A stretch of 64,000 nt of DNA from Methylobacterium mesophilicum. Lineage in GTDB: Bacteria; Pseudomonadota; Alphaproteobacteria; Rhizobiales; Beijerinckiaceae. The stretch is taken from positions 50,886 through 114,885 of the forward strand of contig NZ_BPQU01000017.1 in assembly GCF_022179445.1 (NCBI RefSeq), given 5' to 3'. Every line of letters starts with the position of its first letter. Within the stretch, counting starts at the first letter, position 1. This document shows positions 35,785 through 44,137 of this stretch, in pieces. The notes beneath the pieces are model-generated. The model had not been told where the DNA came from. It did not search any database and saw only the letters and a program-made list of their open reading frames with translations. The translations under genes and the position numbers were made by a program.

Positions 35785-37323
35785 TCAGTTCAAAATCCCG
35801 TCCTTGCCCTGGAAACCGGCCAACGGCGCGGTGAGGACGCAGAGCAGGCCGGTCTCCCGGTAATCCAGGGCGACGTCCCCGGCGACCGTGCCCGCGAAGG
35901 CGCGCTCGATCAGGCGGGTGCCGAACCCCTTGCGCGAAGGCGCGGTCACCGGGGGCCCACCGGACTCGGCCCAGCTGAGGCGAAGGTGCGGATTGTCACC
36001 CCGGGTTTCGATCTGCCAGGTGACGCCGACAGCGCCGGCCGCCGCCGAGAGGGCCCCGAACTTCGCCGCGTTGGTCGCCAACTCATGGATCATCAGCGCC
36101 AGGGCGAGGGCCGCCTTGGGCCCGATGTCGAGGGGCGGCCCCTCGATCCGCAAGCGGCCGGCGCGGGCATTGTCGTGGAGCGCCAGGGCCCCGCGGATCA
36201 CCGCCTCCATGCCGGCCCGCTCGGCATTGCCGGCGAGCAGGATGTCGTGCGCCTTGCCGAGCGCCAGAAGGCGCTGCAGCAGGGCGTCGCGGGCCGACGC
36301 GACGTCGGGAGCGTCCCGCAGGGTCTGCGAGGCGATCGCCTGGACCATCGCCAGGGTGTTCTTGAGCCGGTGGCTGAGTTCCTGGCTGAGCATCTCGCGA
36401 TGCGCGTCGGCCTCGGCCTGCTGCGTCGCATCCAGCATCACGCCGGTCATCCGGGTGGCTCTGCCTTCCGAGCCCCGGACGATGATCGCCTGGTTGAGGA
36501 CGGTGGCATAGCTCCCGTCGGCCCGCCGGAACCGGTATCCCTCGCTCCAGCGCAGGGGTGCGCCGTCGATGGCCGCCTGGACGCTGCGGCGGACGCGGTC
36601 GCGATCCTCGGGATGGATGTGCGCGTACCACCAATCGTTGCTCGGCTCGATTTCCGCCGGCTGATATCCGTACAAAGCCGACAAGCCCTCATCCCAGTGG
36701 ATCCGGCCCGTCTGCGGGTTCCAGTCCCAGATCAGGTCCGTGGTCGCCCGTGACGAGAGGCGGTAGCGCTCCTCCGAGACCGCCAGGGCGTCGCGGACCT
36801 GGCGCTCGGCGGCCAGCGCCCCCTCCCGCTCCCGGACCGCGCGGCGCAGTTCCAGCTGCGCCATAACCTGCCGCGCCAGCGCCCGCAGGGCGAAGGCCTG
36901 ATCCGGCTTCAACCCGTCCGGCCGAGGCGCCGTGTCGATCACGCACAGGGTTCCGAGCGAGACGCCGTCATCGGTCCGCAGCACCGCCCCGGCATAGAAC
37001 CGGATGAACGGCGCCCCCGTCACCAGGGTGTTCTCGCGGGTGCGCGGATCGGCGGTCAGGTCGGGGATCACCAGCAGCCCGTCCGCGGCGGTCAGCGCGT
37101 GGGCGCAGACCGACTGGCTCAAGGGCGTCTCGCAGGACGGGAAGCCGCATTGGGCCTTGAACCATTGCCGGTCGGCCGCGACGAGGCTGACGAGACCCAC
37201 CGGCACCGCGCAGATCTGCGTCGCCAGCGTGACGATGTCGTCGAAGGCCGGCTCACGCGGCGTATCGAGGATGCCGTAGCTGTGGAGGACTTGGAGGCGG
37301 GCGGTCTCGATCGGGTCTGACAT
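35785..37323 (-). CDS. GAF-PAS hybrid HWE-family sensor histidine kinase
   Basis: A 512-residue soluble kinase with no membrane segment. It contains a GAF domain (about 10-160; RLQVLHSYGILDTPREPAFD, WFKAQCGF), a short coiled stretch, a PAS domain with PAC (about 185-310; IHWDEGLSALYGYQ, EGYRFRRADGSYA) and an HWE kinase domain with ELSHRLKNTLAMVQAIASQTLR (phospho-His), MIHELATNAAKFGAL and LSWAESGGPP. The HWE class is typical of alphaproteobacterial stress and light signalling. The start at 37323 fits the family; upstream in-frame sequence is proline-rich and atypical. No partner regulator is adjacent except, 1.2 kb away, the double-receiver protein. Confidence 0.9.
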   Translation of the reverse strand: MSDPIETARLQVLHSYGILDTPREPAFDDIVTLATQICAVPVGLVSLVAADRQWFKAQCGFPSCETPLSQSVCAHALTAADGLLVIPDLTADPRTRENTLVTGAPFIRFYAGAVLRTDDGVSLGTLCVIDTAPRPDGLKPDQAFALRALARQVMAQLELRRAVREREGALAAERQVRDALAVSEERYRLSSRATTDLIWDWNPQTGRIHWDEGLSALYGYQPAEIEPSNDWWYAHIHPEDRDRVRRSVQAAIDGAPLRWSEGYRFRRADGSYATVLNQAIIVRGSEGRATRMTGVMLDATQQAEADAHREMLSQELSHRLKNTLAMVQAIASQTLRDAPDVASARDALLQRLLALGKAHDILLAGNAERAGMEAVIRGALALHDNARAGRLRIEGPPLDIGPKAALALALMIHELATNAAKFGALSAAAGAVGVTWQIETRGDNPHLRLSWAESGGPPVTAPSRKGFGTRLIERAFAGTVAGDVALDYRETGLLCVLTAPLAGFQGKDGILN

Positions 37324-37506
37324 GGCCGGGGGCGGTGGATCGGGCGGGGGCCCGGGAAGCACGCGGAAGCGATCGGGATCGGTCTTAGCCGATCTTGGGC
37401 GCGGGAGCATCTTGCACTTCGGTTGAAAGTCTTCCGAGGATTCATGGTCGGCCAGTCGATCCATCCCGGCTCGCCCCAGTTTGATTCCCGTGCGAAGGCT
37501 CGTGCG

Positions 37507-37827
37507 ATGACGCTCCTCGCCTATGCCGGCGCCGCCCTCGCGGAGATCGCCGGATGCTTCGCCTTTTGGGCCTGGCTCCGGCTCGGCCGCTCGGCCTGGT
37601 GGGCCCTGCCGGGGACCGCCTCCCTGGTGGCGTTCGCCGGCCTGCTGACCCTGGTGGACAGCCCGGCGGCGGGGCGCGCCTTCGCGGCCTATGGCGGAGT
37701 CTACGTGGCCGCCTCGGTGCTGTGGCTGTGGCTCGCGGAAGGGCAGCGGCCGGACCGCTGGGATATCGCCGGCGGCGCCGTGTGCCTGGCTGGCACGGCG
37801 ATGATCCTGCTCGGCCGCCGCGGGTGA
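37507..37827 (+). CDS. YnfA/UPF0060 family membrane protein
   Basis: A 106-residue protein with four hydrophobic helices and the family pieces AALAEIAGCFAFWAWLRLG, AFAAYGGVYVAASVLWLW and PDRWDIAGGAVCLAGTAMILLG. Start ATG 37507 matches family openings. The family resembles small multidrug-type transporters but has no firm function. It is divergent from the HWE kinase and nearly abuts the convergent AhpD-like gene. Confidence 0.9.
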   Translation: MTLLAYAGAALAEIAGCFAFWAWLRLGRSAWWALPGTASLVAFAGLLTLVDSPAAGRAFAAYGGVYVAASVLWLWLAEGQRPDRWDIAGGAVCLAGTAMILLGRRG

Positions 37828-37834
37828 GGGCGCC

Positions 37835-38407
37835 TCACCGCCCCATCGTGTAGAACTCGTCGTTCGGCCGCAGCTCCGTCACGCTGGCCAGCCGGTTCGA
37901 CAGGGCGAACAGGGCGGTGATCGCCGCGATGTCCCAGATGTCGTCCGGGCTGAAACCGTGGCCCGCCAGCACGGCGTGGTCCTCGGCCTCGACCGTGTGG
38001 GCCTCCTGCGCCACCTTCAGCGCGAAGGCCAGCATCGCGCGCTGGCGCGGGGTGATGTCGGCCTTGGCGTAGGCGACCGCGACCTGGTCGGCGAGCAGCG
38101 GGTTCTTGGACCGGACCCGCAGGATCGCCCCGTGGGCGATCACGCAGTAGAGGCAATTGTTGGCCGCGCTGGTGGCGACCACGATCATCTCGCGCTCGGC
38201 CTTGGTGAGGCCGCCGGGCTTGTCCATCAGCGCGTCGTGATAGGCCATGAAGGCGCGGAACTCGTCCGGGCGGTGAGCCAATGCCAGGAAGATGTTGGGC
38301 ACGAAGCCCGCCTTCTCCTGCACCAGGGCGATGCGGGCGCGCAGATCCTCGGGCATCTCGGACAGCTTCGGCACCGGGAAGCGGCTGATCGGTGCTGACG
38401 CGCTCAT
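37835..38407 (-). CDS. Peroxidase-related enzyme (AhpD/carboxymuconolactone decarboxylase fold)
   Basis: A 190-residue protein of the alkylhydroperoxidase-like all-helical fold. The redox motif CxxC with its following His is present in NNCLYCVIAHGA, near residue 85. The opening ISRFPVPKLSEMPEDLRARI and the ending RPNDEFYTMGR match the uncharacterised peroxidase-related group. Start 38407 gives the family N-terminus. A thiol-peroxidase role is likely but the reducing partner is unknown. Confidence 0.9.
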   Translation of the reverse strand: MSASAPISRFPVPKLSEMPEDLRARIALVQEKAGFVPNIFLALAHRPDEFRAFMAYHDALMDKPGGLTKAEREMIVVATSAANNCLYCVIAHGAILRVRSKNPLLADQVAVAYAKADITPRQRAMLAFALKVAQEAHTVEAEDHAVLAGHGFSPDDIWDIAAITALFALSNRLASVTELRPNDEFYTMGR

Positions 38408-38560
38408 GGTCGGGCTCCCTGAATCCCGGTCCCTTGGTGAAACCAGGCGTTCACGATACGTACGGCACGCTCGGGCCGATCGTCGAGGGCAGCCGGCCGG
38501 AAAGGACGCGGCCGCCTTTCGGAACACGACGATGGACGAGACAAAAAGCCCTGGAGCGTC

Positions 38561-39184
38561 ATGAGCAGCATCATTCGCATCCTGGGGATCGACCCGGGGC
38601 TCCGCCGCACCGGCTGGGGCCTGATCACCGCGCAGGGCAGCAAGCTGACCTACGGCGATTGCGGGGTCGTCACTTCGGACGGCGACCTGCCGCTGGCGCT
38701 GCGCCTGCGCGAACTGTTCGAAGGGATCGGGCGCATCGTCGCGGCGCAGACACCCGATGAGGTCGCCGTGGAGGAGACCTTCGTCAACAAGGACGCCCAG
38801 GCGACGCTCAAGCTCGGCCATGCCCGGGCCATGGCACTGGTGGTGCCGGCGCTCGCCGGCCTCCCGGTGTTCGAGTACGCCGCCAACCTGATCAAGAAGA
38901 CGGTGGCCGGCTCCGGCCACGCCGAGAAGGTGCAGATCCAGGCGATGGTCCGCTTCCTGCTCCCGAAGGCCGAATTCCGCGTCGCCGACGCCGCCGACGC
39001 GCTGGCTATCGCGATCACCCATGCCAGCCACCGCGACGCGCACGCCCTGCGCAAGACGCACCTGCCGGAGGGCAAGCGGCGCAATCTTACCGGTCAGGCG
39101 GCCGCCGGGCAGGGGCTGGCCGGAAAGGGGTTCTCGGCCGCGGCCGCCGCGCGCATCGAGGCGGCCCTGGCGAAGCAGGGCTGA
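38561..39184 (+). CDS. ruvC: Crossover junction endodeoxyribonuclease RuvC
   Basis: A 207-residue Holliday-junction resolvase. Catalytic acidic residues lie in ILGIDPGLRRTGWG (Asp near 10), AVEETFVNKDAQATLKLGHARA (Glu) and the C-terminal DAADALAIAITHA (two Asp). A tail of about 40 residues (KGFSAAAAARIEAALAKQG) extends beyond the E. coli protein. ruvA and ruvB, which often follow, are not present; a tRNA gene on the opposite strand comes next. Confidence 0.96.
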   Translation: MSSIIRILGIDPGLRRTGWGLITAQGSKLTYGDCGVVTSDGDLPLALRLRELFEGIGRIVAAQTPDEVAVEETFVNKDAQATLKLGHARAMALVVPALAGLPVFEYAANLIKKTVAGSGHAEKVQIQAMVRFLLPKAEFRVADAADALAIAITHASHRDAHALRKTHLPEGKRRNLTGQAAAGQGLAGKGFSAAAAARIEAALAKQG

Positions 39185-39192
39185 TCGGGCAG

Positions 39193-39207
39193 GCTTTTCG
39201 AAAAAGC
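39193..39207. terminator. Small hairpin between ruvC and tRNA-Tyr
   Basis: Six-pair stem GCTTTT/AAAAGC with a three-base loop, two bases beyond the encoded CCA end of the convergent tRNA. It can serve the tRNA transcript (T-rich arm on its strand) and ruvC. Weak. Confidence 0.45.
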
Positions 39208-39208
39208 T

Positions 39209-39292
39209 TGGTGGGGGAAGTAGGACTCGAACCTACGAAGCTTACGCAGCGGATTTACAGTCCGCCCCCTTTGCCGCTCGGGACATTCCCCC
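39209..39292 (-). tRNA. tRNA-Tyr (anticodon GUA)
   Basis: Read on the minus strand, the acceptor stem GGGGGAA pairs with TTCCCCC, followed by discriminator A and an encoded CCA. The anticodon loop is CTGTAAA within GGACTGTAAATCC, giving GUA. A long variable arm of about 14 bases (GCGTAAGCTTCG region) is the class II shape expected of bacterial tRNA-Tyr. The T-loop reads GGTTCGAGTCC. Total length is 84 bases including CCA. Confidence 0.97.
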
Positions 39293-39414
39293 AAGGCGGG
39301 TTTCTCACCCGCGGCGCCCTTATGGTGAGGGGCTGGCCGGGTGTCAACGCTTGTCATGGCCGGATCCCGCCTCCCGGGGCGCGTTTACGACGCTTCTCCG
39401 GGGTTGAGGATTTC

Positions 39415-39585
39415 GGAGCCGCTGCGCGGCAGGTCCCGTGCTGGGTCCCGGATCAGGTTCCGCTCCGCTCCACCTGTCCGGGAAAGGGGCGGCGCGGGAT
39501 GAAACGCCGCGCTCTTTCACGGGCGCATGCAGCGCCAGCGGAATGCGCCCCGGACCCAGCATGGGACGCGCCGCGCAGCGGCTCC
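39415..39585. repeat. Large imperfect inverted repeat (possible MITE-like or structured element)
   Basis: Arms 39415-39464 and 39537-39585 are inverted copies matching at roughly 40 of 50 positions: the outer 16 bases starting GGAGCCGCTGCGCGGC are identical, and TGCTGGGTCC is shared. Between them a second hairpin forms from GAAAG plus GCGGCG (39482-39494) and CGCCGC plus CTTTC (39505-39518). No transposase is present and no target duplication was identified. It fills the gap between tRNA-Tyr and the helicase gene. Confidence 0.75.
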
Positions 39586-39713
39586 TTCCAACCGAACCGG
39601 CGTACGCCACCTCATCACCCGGGACGAAAACGCGAACGTTCCGTGTCCCCAGGGATTCACAAAAGAATCCGGATCGGCCACGGTGCGCGGATGTCGCCCT
39701 GTTTCACCGGCCC

Positions 39714-41564
39714 TTGACCCGTCCCGCCCCGTCCCTGCGGTCGCACCAGCGTACGTTGATGGCCCTCGTGGCAGCCATGGCGAGCGGGCAGGCGGGGCAT
39801 GTCCAGAAGATCCTGGCGGCGGTGACGCCCGGCGGCGGCAAGTCGCTGCTGCCCGTGATCGCGGCGCATACGCTGATCGCGGCGGGCCGAGTGGACCGCG
39901 TGGTCTGGGTGGTGCCGCGGGATTCCCTACGCCTCCAGGCCGAGGAGGCCTTCGCCGATCCGCTCTGGCGGGCGACGTTCGGGCATGCGCTCAGCGTCCG
40001 CGCGGCCGACAACGAGCGCGATCCCGCCCGGGGCCTCGCCGGCTACGTCACGACCTATCAGGCGGTGGCGGCCGCCCCGGCTTTGCACCTGGCGGAGGCA
40101 CGGGCCCATCGCACACTGCTGGTGATCGACGAGGTCCACCATCTCCCGGTCCCGGGACGTCCCGGCGCGGATGACTCCTCCACCGAGGAGGCCGAGGCCG
40201 GAGCGTGGTCCCGGGCGATGCTGCCCGTGATGGAGGCGGCCGAGATCGGCCTGTTCCTGTCCGGCACCCTGGAGCGGGCGGACGGGCGGCGCATCCTCGG
40301 CCTGCCCTACCGGCCGTCCGCCCTCGGCCGCGGGCCTGAACTCGACCTCGAAGCGCCGGGGCTCGCGGTGATCGGCTACTCGCGGTCGCAGGCGCTGGCC
40401 GAGCGGGCGGTGCTCCCGGTCACCTTCGGGGCGATCGACGGCGAGGCGAGTTGGCTCGAAGGCGGCCGGATCGCGGGTGACAGCCCCCGGGTCGGGCCGC
40501 ACCGGCTGGGTGCCGGCTCGGTGCGGGTCACCACCCGGCCGGCCCTGTTCACGGCCCTGCGCACCGGCTTCGCCCGGGATCTCCTGAGCGAATCCTTCTT
40601 CGCGACCAAGCGCCTGCGCGCCCGGCGCCGGCTCGAACGCGACCTGCCGGCCGGCGAAATGGCGCGGGGGCTCGGCAAGCTGCTCGTGGTCGCCCCGGAC
40701 CAGGCCAGTGCGCGCGCCTACCTGACGACCCTGCGGAGCTGGATGCCGGCCGGGCAGGGCGAGCGCGACGTCCGCCTGGCGACGTCCGGCCAGGGCGACG
40801 CCCACGCGGCCCTGGCGGCGTTCCGCCTGACCGCGGAGCCCGCCGTGCTGGTCACGGTGGCAATGGCCTACGAGGGGCTCGACGCCCCCGAGGTCGCCGT
40901 GGTGGCGGCCCTGACGCATATCCGCTCGCGGCCCTGGCTCGAGCAGATGCTGGCCCGGGCCACCCGGGTCGATCCGCATGCCGGCCCCTACGACAACCAG
41001 CAGGCGCTGATCTTCCACCCGGACGATCCGCTCTTCGCCCGGTTCCGCCTGGAGTTGGAGACCGAGCAGGGCAGCAGCGTGCGGCCCAAGCGCGAGCGGC
41101 CGGCCACCGCGCTCGTGCCGGAGCGGACCCCGTGGCGGGACGAGGATCCCGGGGGGATCACGCCGCTGGAGAGCAACGCGATCGGGCTCCGCTACGCCCT
41201 GCTGCGCCCGCGCCTCGCCGAGCCGGCCCCGGTGGCCCCTGCGCCCGAGCCGCCCTCGGTCACCGAGCGGACCCTGCGCCAGCGGCTCGCCGTCGCGGTG
41301 GCGGGCCAGGCCGTGGAGGACGAGGCGTCACTGCGCGTTCCCCGCGGCGGCAACCTCGCGCATCGCTACAATGCGGTTCTGAAACGCGTGCTCGGCAAGG
41401 GCCGCGCGACCATGACCCTGCCCGAACTCGAGGCCGCGCTCGCCTGGCTTGAACGCAACCGGCTTTCGGACCATCTCGACCGCCTCGACGGCGATACCCG
41501 CTACGCGTGGTCCGCCCGCCAGCGTCGCAGCCGCTGGCTGCCGGAGCGCGCAGCCGGAGGCTGA
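39714..41564 (+). CDS. SF2 DEAD/DEAH-box helicase-like protein
   Basis: A protein of about 616 residues. It has a Q-motif-like start (SLRSHQRTLMALV), Walker A TPGGGKS near 38, DEVHH (motif II) near 139, FLSGTLERADG (motif III), AMAYEGLDAPEVAVV (motif V) and WLEQMLARATRVDP (motif VI). The last 180 residues form an uncharacterised domain ending KGRATMTLPELEAALAWLERN. The start is uncertain: TTG 39714 keeps the family N-terminus, whereas ATG 39759 would cut the Q-motif. A strong ribosome site precedes the next gene, 27 bases downstream, suggesting an operon. A role in DNA repair, RNA metabolism or defence cannot be chosen from sequence alone. Confidence 0.8.
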   Translation: MTRPAPSLRSHQRTLMALVAAMASGQAGHVQKILAAVTPGGGKSLLPVIAAHTLIAAGRVDRVVWVVPRDSLRLQAEEAFADPLWRATFGHALSVRAADNERDPARGLAGYVTTYQAVAAAPALHLAEARAHRTLLVIDEVHHLPVPGRPGADDSSTEEAEAGAWSRAMLPVMEAAEIGLFLSGTLERADGRRILGLPYRPSALGRGPELDLEAPGLAVIGYSRSQALAERAVLPVTFGAIDGEASWLEGGRIAGDSPRVGPHRLGAGSVRVTTRPALFTALRTGFARDLLSESFFATKRLRARRRLERDLPAGEMARGLGKLLVVAPDQASARAYLTTLRSWMPAGQGERDVRLATSGQGDAHAALAAFRLTAEPAVLVTVAMAYEGLDAPEVAVVAALTHIRSRPWLEQMLARATRVDPHAGPYDNQQALIFHPDDPLFARFRLELETEQGSSVRPKRERPATALVPERTPWRDEDPGGITPLESNAIGLRYALLRPRLAEPAPVAPAPEPPSVTERTLRQRLAVAVAGQAVEDEASLRVPRGGNLAHRYNAVLKRVLGKGRATMTLPELEAALAWLERNRLSDHLDRLDGDTRYAWSARQRRSRWLPERAAGG

Positions 41565-41591
41565 CCCGTCGCGGATGGGGAGGAGTGCCCG

Positions 41592-41915
41592 ATGACCGAG
41601 ACCCTGCCGGCCGCCTTCGGGGCGACGTTGACGGAATCCGAGCCGCCTTCGGCCTGGCCCGCGCCGCTCGCAGCCCTCTGGTGGCTCGCCAAGGATGGCA
41701 GCGAGACTGCCGACGCCGCCTGGGCGCGGGCGCATGCCCTGGTCCAGGACGCCTCTGGGCCGGAGGCCGCCTGGGTGCACGCCCATCTCCACCGGATCGA
41801 GGGCGATGCCGGCAACGCGCGCTACTGGTACGACCGCGCCGGCCGCCCGGTGCCGAGCGGCACGCTCGCGGAGGAGCGTGCGGTGCTCGCCGACGCGCTG
41901 TCGCGCGCGGGTTGA
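41592..41915 (+). CDS. Conserved-looking small protein downstream of the helicase
   Basis: A 107-residue acidic, tryptophan-rich protein (SAWPAPLAALWWLAKDGSETADAAW; AAWVHAHLHRIEGDAGNARYWYDRAGR). The middle part reads like a TPR-style pair of helices ending in NARYWYDRAGRP, as seen in small proteins of Methylobacterium. GGGGAGGAG ends seven bases before the ATG. It is in the same orientation as the helicase, 27 bases after it. Function unknown. Confidence 0.7.
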   Translation: MTETLPAAFGATLTESEPPSAWPAPLAALWWLAKDGSETADAAWARAHALVQDASGPEAAWVHAHLHRIEGDAGNARYWYDRAGRPVPSGTLAEERAVLADALSRAG

Positions 41916-42227
41916 GCGTCGAACCCCCGGTTGCCGCGGGGTAGGCGAGTGCTTCGATCCTCATCCGGTGGGCCTAGCCGGTTCATGCCGTCTGCCGACA
42001 CCAACGGGGAACCAAAATCGAATATCCGACCGACATATCCTTCAAATGCGGTGCGACAGGATTGATTTTCCGACTGATATTCAAATCGAGAGCGTCAGAG
42101 GTTCACGCTCGACCCAGCCTGTTCAGCTCGAACCCTGTGCATTTTCCGTTGACTACGTGGTCTTCGGTGCCGCACAGCGGCCAGATCTGATTAAGGCTGG
42201 ACCCGTCGAGTTCGGACCACAAGGAAC
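41916..42227 (+). other. Intergenic region with lower GC and a doubtful 66-codon reading frame
   Basis: No confident gene. A frame from ATG 42046 to 42246 encodes about 66 residues (MRCDRIDFPTDIQIESVRGS...), with unusually low GC at third positions at its start and no recognised family. Two similar stretches, TCCGACCGACATATCC followed by TTCAAAT near 42030 and TCCGACTGATATTCAAAT near 42070, look like a decayed direct repeat. Confidence 0.35.
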
Positions 42228-42395
42228 GTGTCGGTTATCGCGATGAGCCTGGGGTGCTTAGTCTGCAGTGTGGGTCTGGCGAGTCTTTCGCTGCGCGACC
42301 CGGCGCGCGCCGTCGTCCTCGAACGCTGGAGCGGCATCTTCCTGATCGTCGGCCTGACTCTGCTGGGGATCGCGCTGCACGGCGCCCGCGGATAG
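42228..42395 (+). CDS. Putative 50-55 residue single-pass membrane protein
   Basis: A short frame starting at GTG 42228 or ATG 42243, encoding MSLGCLVCSVGLASLSLRDPAR followed by a hydrophobic helix (GIFLIVGLTLLGIALHG) and stop at 42395. AAGGA precedes the GTG closely. The hydrophobic pattern is protein-like and the third-position GC is high, but neither start has an ideal ribosome site. No family recognised. Confidence 0.4.
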   Translation: MSVIAMSLGCLVCSVGLASLSLRDPARAVVLERWSGIFLIVGLTLLGIALHGARG

Positions 42396-42495
42396 TCTCA
42401 GCGCCGCGCAGACCGATTCTCGGAACGCCTGGGCCGACAACCGGTTGACAGCCCGCCCGGCGCACAGGTCGGGCCTCGATTATCGGAGCGGACCT

Positions 42496-42903
42496 ATGAG
42501 CCTCCTCGGCAGCATCGTCGGCAAGATCCTCCATCCGTTCGGCGGCGGTTCCGCGGACGCCGCGCCCGCGTCCACGTCAGGCTCCGCCAGCGGCTCGGCC
42601 GGCTCGGGTACGCCTTCGGCCCCCGGCAGCACGGGCACCGGCGAGCCGGTGGACGTGGAGGCGGTGCTCACCGGCCTCGCCGAGAAGAACGGGCAGAAGC
42701 TCGACTGGCGCCACTCGATCGTGGACCTGATGAAGCTGCTCGGCCTCGAGTCGAGCCTGTCCGAGCGCAAGCAGCTCGCCGACGAGCTGCACTACACCGG
42801 CGACAAGGACGACTCGGCGTCGATGAACATCTGGCTGCACAAGCAGGTGATGAAGAAGCTTGCCGAGAACGGCGGCAAGGTGCCGGACGACCTGAAGAAC
42901 TAG
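42496..42903 (+). CDS. DUF3597 domain protein
   Basis: A 135-residue protein: MSLLGSIVGKILHPFGGG, an Ala/Ser/Gly/Thr-rich linker (about 20-48), then the conserved DUF3597 core QKLDWRHSIVDLMKLLGLES, LADELHYTGDKDDSASMNIWLHKQVMKKLAENGG. The family is widespread in proteobacteria and has no established role. GGAG precedes the ATG at 42496. A clear terminator follows ten bases after the stop. Confidence 0.9.
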   Translation: MSLLGSIVGKILHPFGGGSADAAPASTSGSASGSAGSGTPSAPGSTGTGEPVDVEAVLTGLAEKNGQKLDWRHSIVDLMKLLGLESSLSERKQLADELHYTGDKDDSASMNIWLHKQVMKKLAENGGKVPDDLKN

Positions 42904-42912
42904 ACCCGCCCC

Positions 42913-42950
42913 AGAGGCCCGGCGCATCGAGCGGCGCCGGGCCTCTCTTT
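42913..42950 (+). terminator. Intrinsic terminator after the DUF3597 gene
   Basis: A perfect 13-pair stem (42913-42925 with 42934-42946, AGAGGCCCGGCGC) around an eight-base loop, then CTTTT. It also lies directly beyond the stop of the convergent PotF-like gene and may serve both. Confidence 0.85.
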
Positions 42951-44039
42951 TCAGCGCCCGGTACGGACCCGGGTCCAGAGCCGGGTGACGTAGCGCTGGG
43001 TGCGGTCGTCCCAGGCGGTGTTGATCGACAGGCGCTGCATTGTCGCCTCGTCGGGGTAGATGCCGGGATTGCTCAAGATCTCGGGCTTCACGAACTTCTT
43101 CGCTGCGAGGTTGCCGCTGGCATAGGCCACGAAGTTGGTGTTGGCCGCCGCCACCTCGGGCCGCAGCATGTAGTCGATGAAGGCCAGGGCCTCGGCCGGG
43201 TGAGCGGCATCCTTCGGGATCGCGAAGGTGTCGAACCACATCAGCGCCCCCTCCTTGGGCACGACATACGCGATCTCGATGCCGTTTTTGGCCTCCTCGG
43301 CCCGGCGCTTGGCCTGCAGCACGTCGCCCGAATAGCCGACCGCCACGCAGATATCGCCGTTGGCCAGCGCCTGGATGTATTCCGAGGCGTGGAACTTCCG
43401 CACGGTGCCCCGGACCTTGTAGAGCGCGTCCGTGACCAGGGTCAGGTCGTCCCAGCGCTTGGAATCGGCTTTTGCGCCGAAGACCGGCAGCATGCTGGGA
43501 ATCAGATCCTCGGGACTGTCGAGCATCATGATCCCGCAATCCTTGAGCTTGTTCGCGGATGCGGGATTGAGGACGACGGTCCAGGAGTTCAGGGCCGCGT
43601 TGGCACCCAGGCGCTCGCGCACGGCGGCGACGTTGTAGCCGATGCCGGTGGTGCCCCACATGTAGTCGACCGCGTAGGTGTTACCGGGGTCGTAGACGGA
43701 AAGCCGGCTCGCGATCTCGGGCCAAAGGTTGCCGAGGTTCCTCAGTTTCGCCTTGTCGAGCGGCATGAAGGCGCCGGCCCGGATCAGCCGCTGGAGATAG
43801 GGCCCCGAGGGCACGACGATGTCGTATCCGGAGCGGCCGGCCAGCAGCTTGGTCTCGAGTATCTCGTTGTTGTCGTAGGTGTCGTAGACGACCTTGATCC
43901 CGGTCTCCCGGGTGAAGGCGTCGAGCACCTTCGGGTCGATGTAGTCCGACCAGTTGTAGATGTTGACGACCCGCTCCTCCACGGCCCGCACGGGCGCGGC
44001 CGGGCCGAGGATGAGGAGGGCGGCAAACAGCGCCGCCAT
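42951..44039 (-). CDS. Spermidine/putrescine-type ABC transporter periplasmic binding protein (PotF-like)
   Basis: A 362-residue secreted protein with a signal segment (MAALFAALLILGPAAPVRAVEE) and the PotD/PotF pattern VVNIYNWSDYIDPKVLDAFTRETGIKVVYDTYDNNEILETKLLAG, IVVPSGPYLQRLI, and YAVDYMWGTTGIGYNV. The WSDY and DYMWGTTG residues line the polyamine site in the family. Start 44039 gives a normal signal peptide; a GTG at 44063 would add eight residues. No permease or ATPase genes are adjacent, so it must work with components encoded elsewhere. Confidence 0.92.
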   Translation of the reverse strand: MAALFAALLILGPAAPVRAVEERVVNIYNWSDYIDPKVLDAFTRETGIKVVYDTYDNNEILETKLLAGRSGYDIVVPSGPYLQRLIRAGAFMPLDKAKLRNLGNLWPEIASRLSVYDPGNTYAVDYMWGTTGIGYNVAAVRERLGANAALNSWTVVLNPASANKLKDCGIMMLDSPEDLIPSMLPVFGAKADSKRWDDLTLVTDALYKVRGTVRKFHASEYIQALANGDICVAVGYSGDVLQAKRRAEEAKNGIEIAYVVPKEGALMWFDTFAIPKDAAHPAEALAFIDYMLRPEVAAANTNFVAYASGNLAAKKFVKPEILSNPGIYPDEATMQRLSINTAWDDRTQRYVTRLWTRVRTGR

Positions 44040-44137
44040 CCGGGACCGAAAGCCGTTTCCCACGCGCGGGGCCGCCCGATGGCGGGCTGGGACGAGGCGC
44101 CGGAGCGATCGTCCGACTCGGCCCGTCCCGGCCGCGA

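Noticed and set aside
38561..39184. Missing ruvA and ruvB beside ruvC treated as a possible unusual resolvase system
   Set aside because: ruvC is often separated from ruvAB in genomes; all catalytic residues are normal and nothing else suggests a new system.
42046..42246. A 66-codon frame between the helicase partner and the small membrane gene
   Set aside because: No ribosome site, low third-position GC at its start and no recognisable family; noted only in the region entry.
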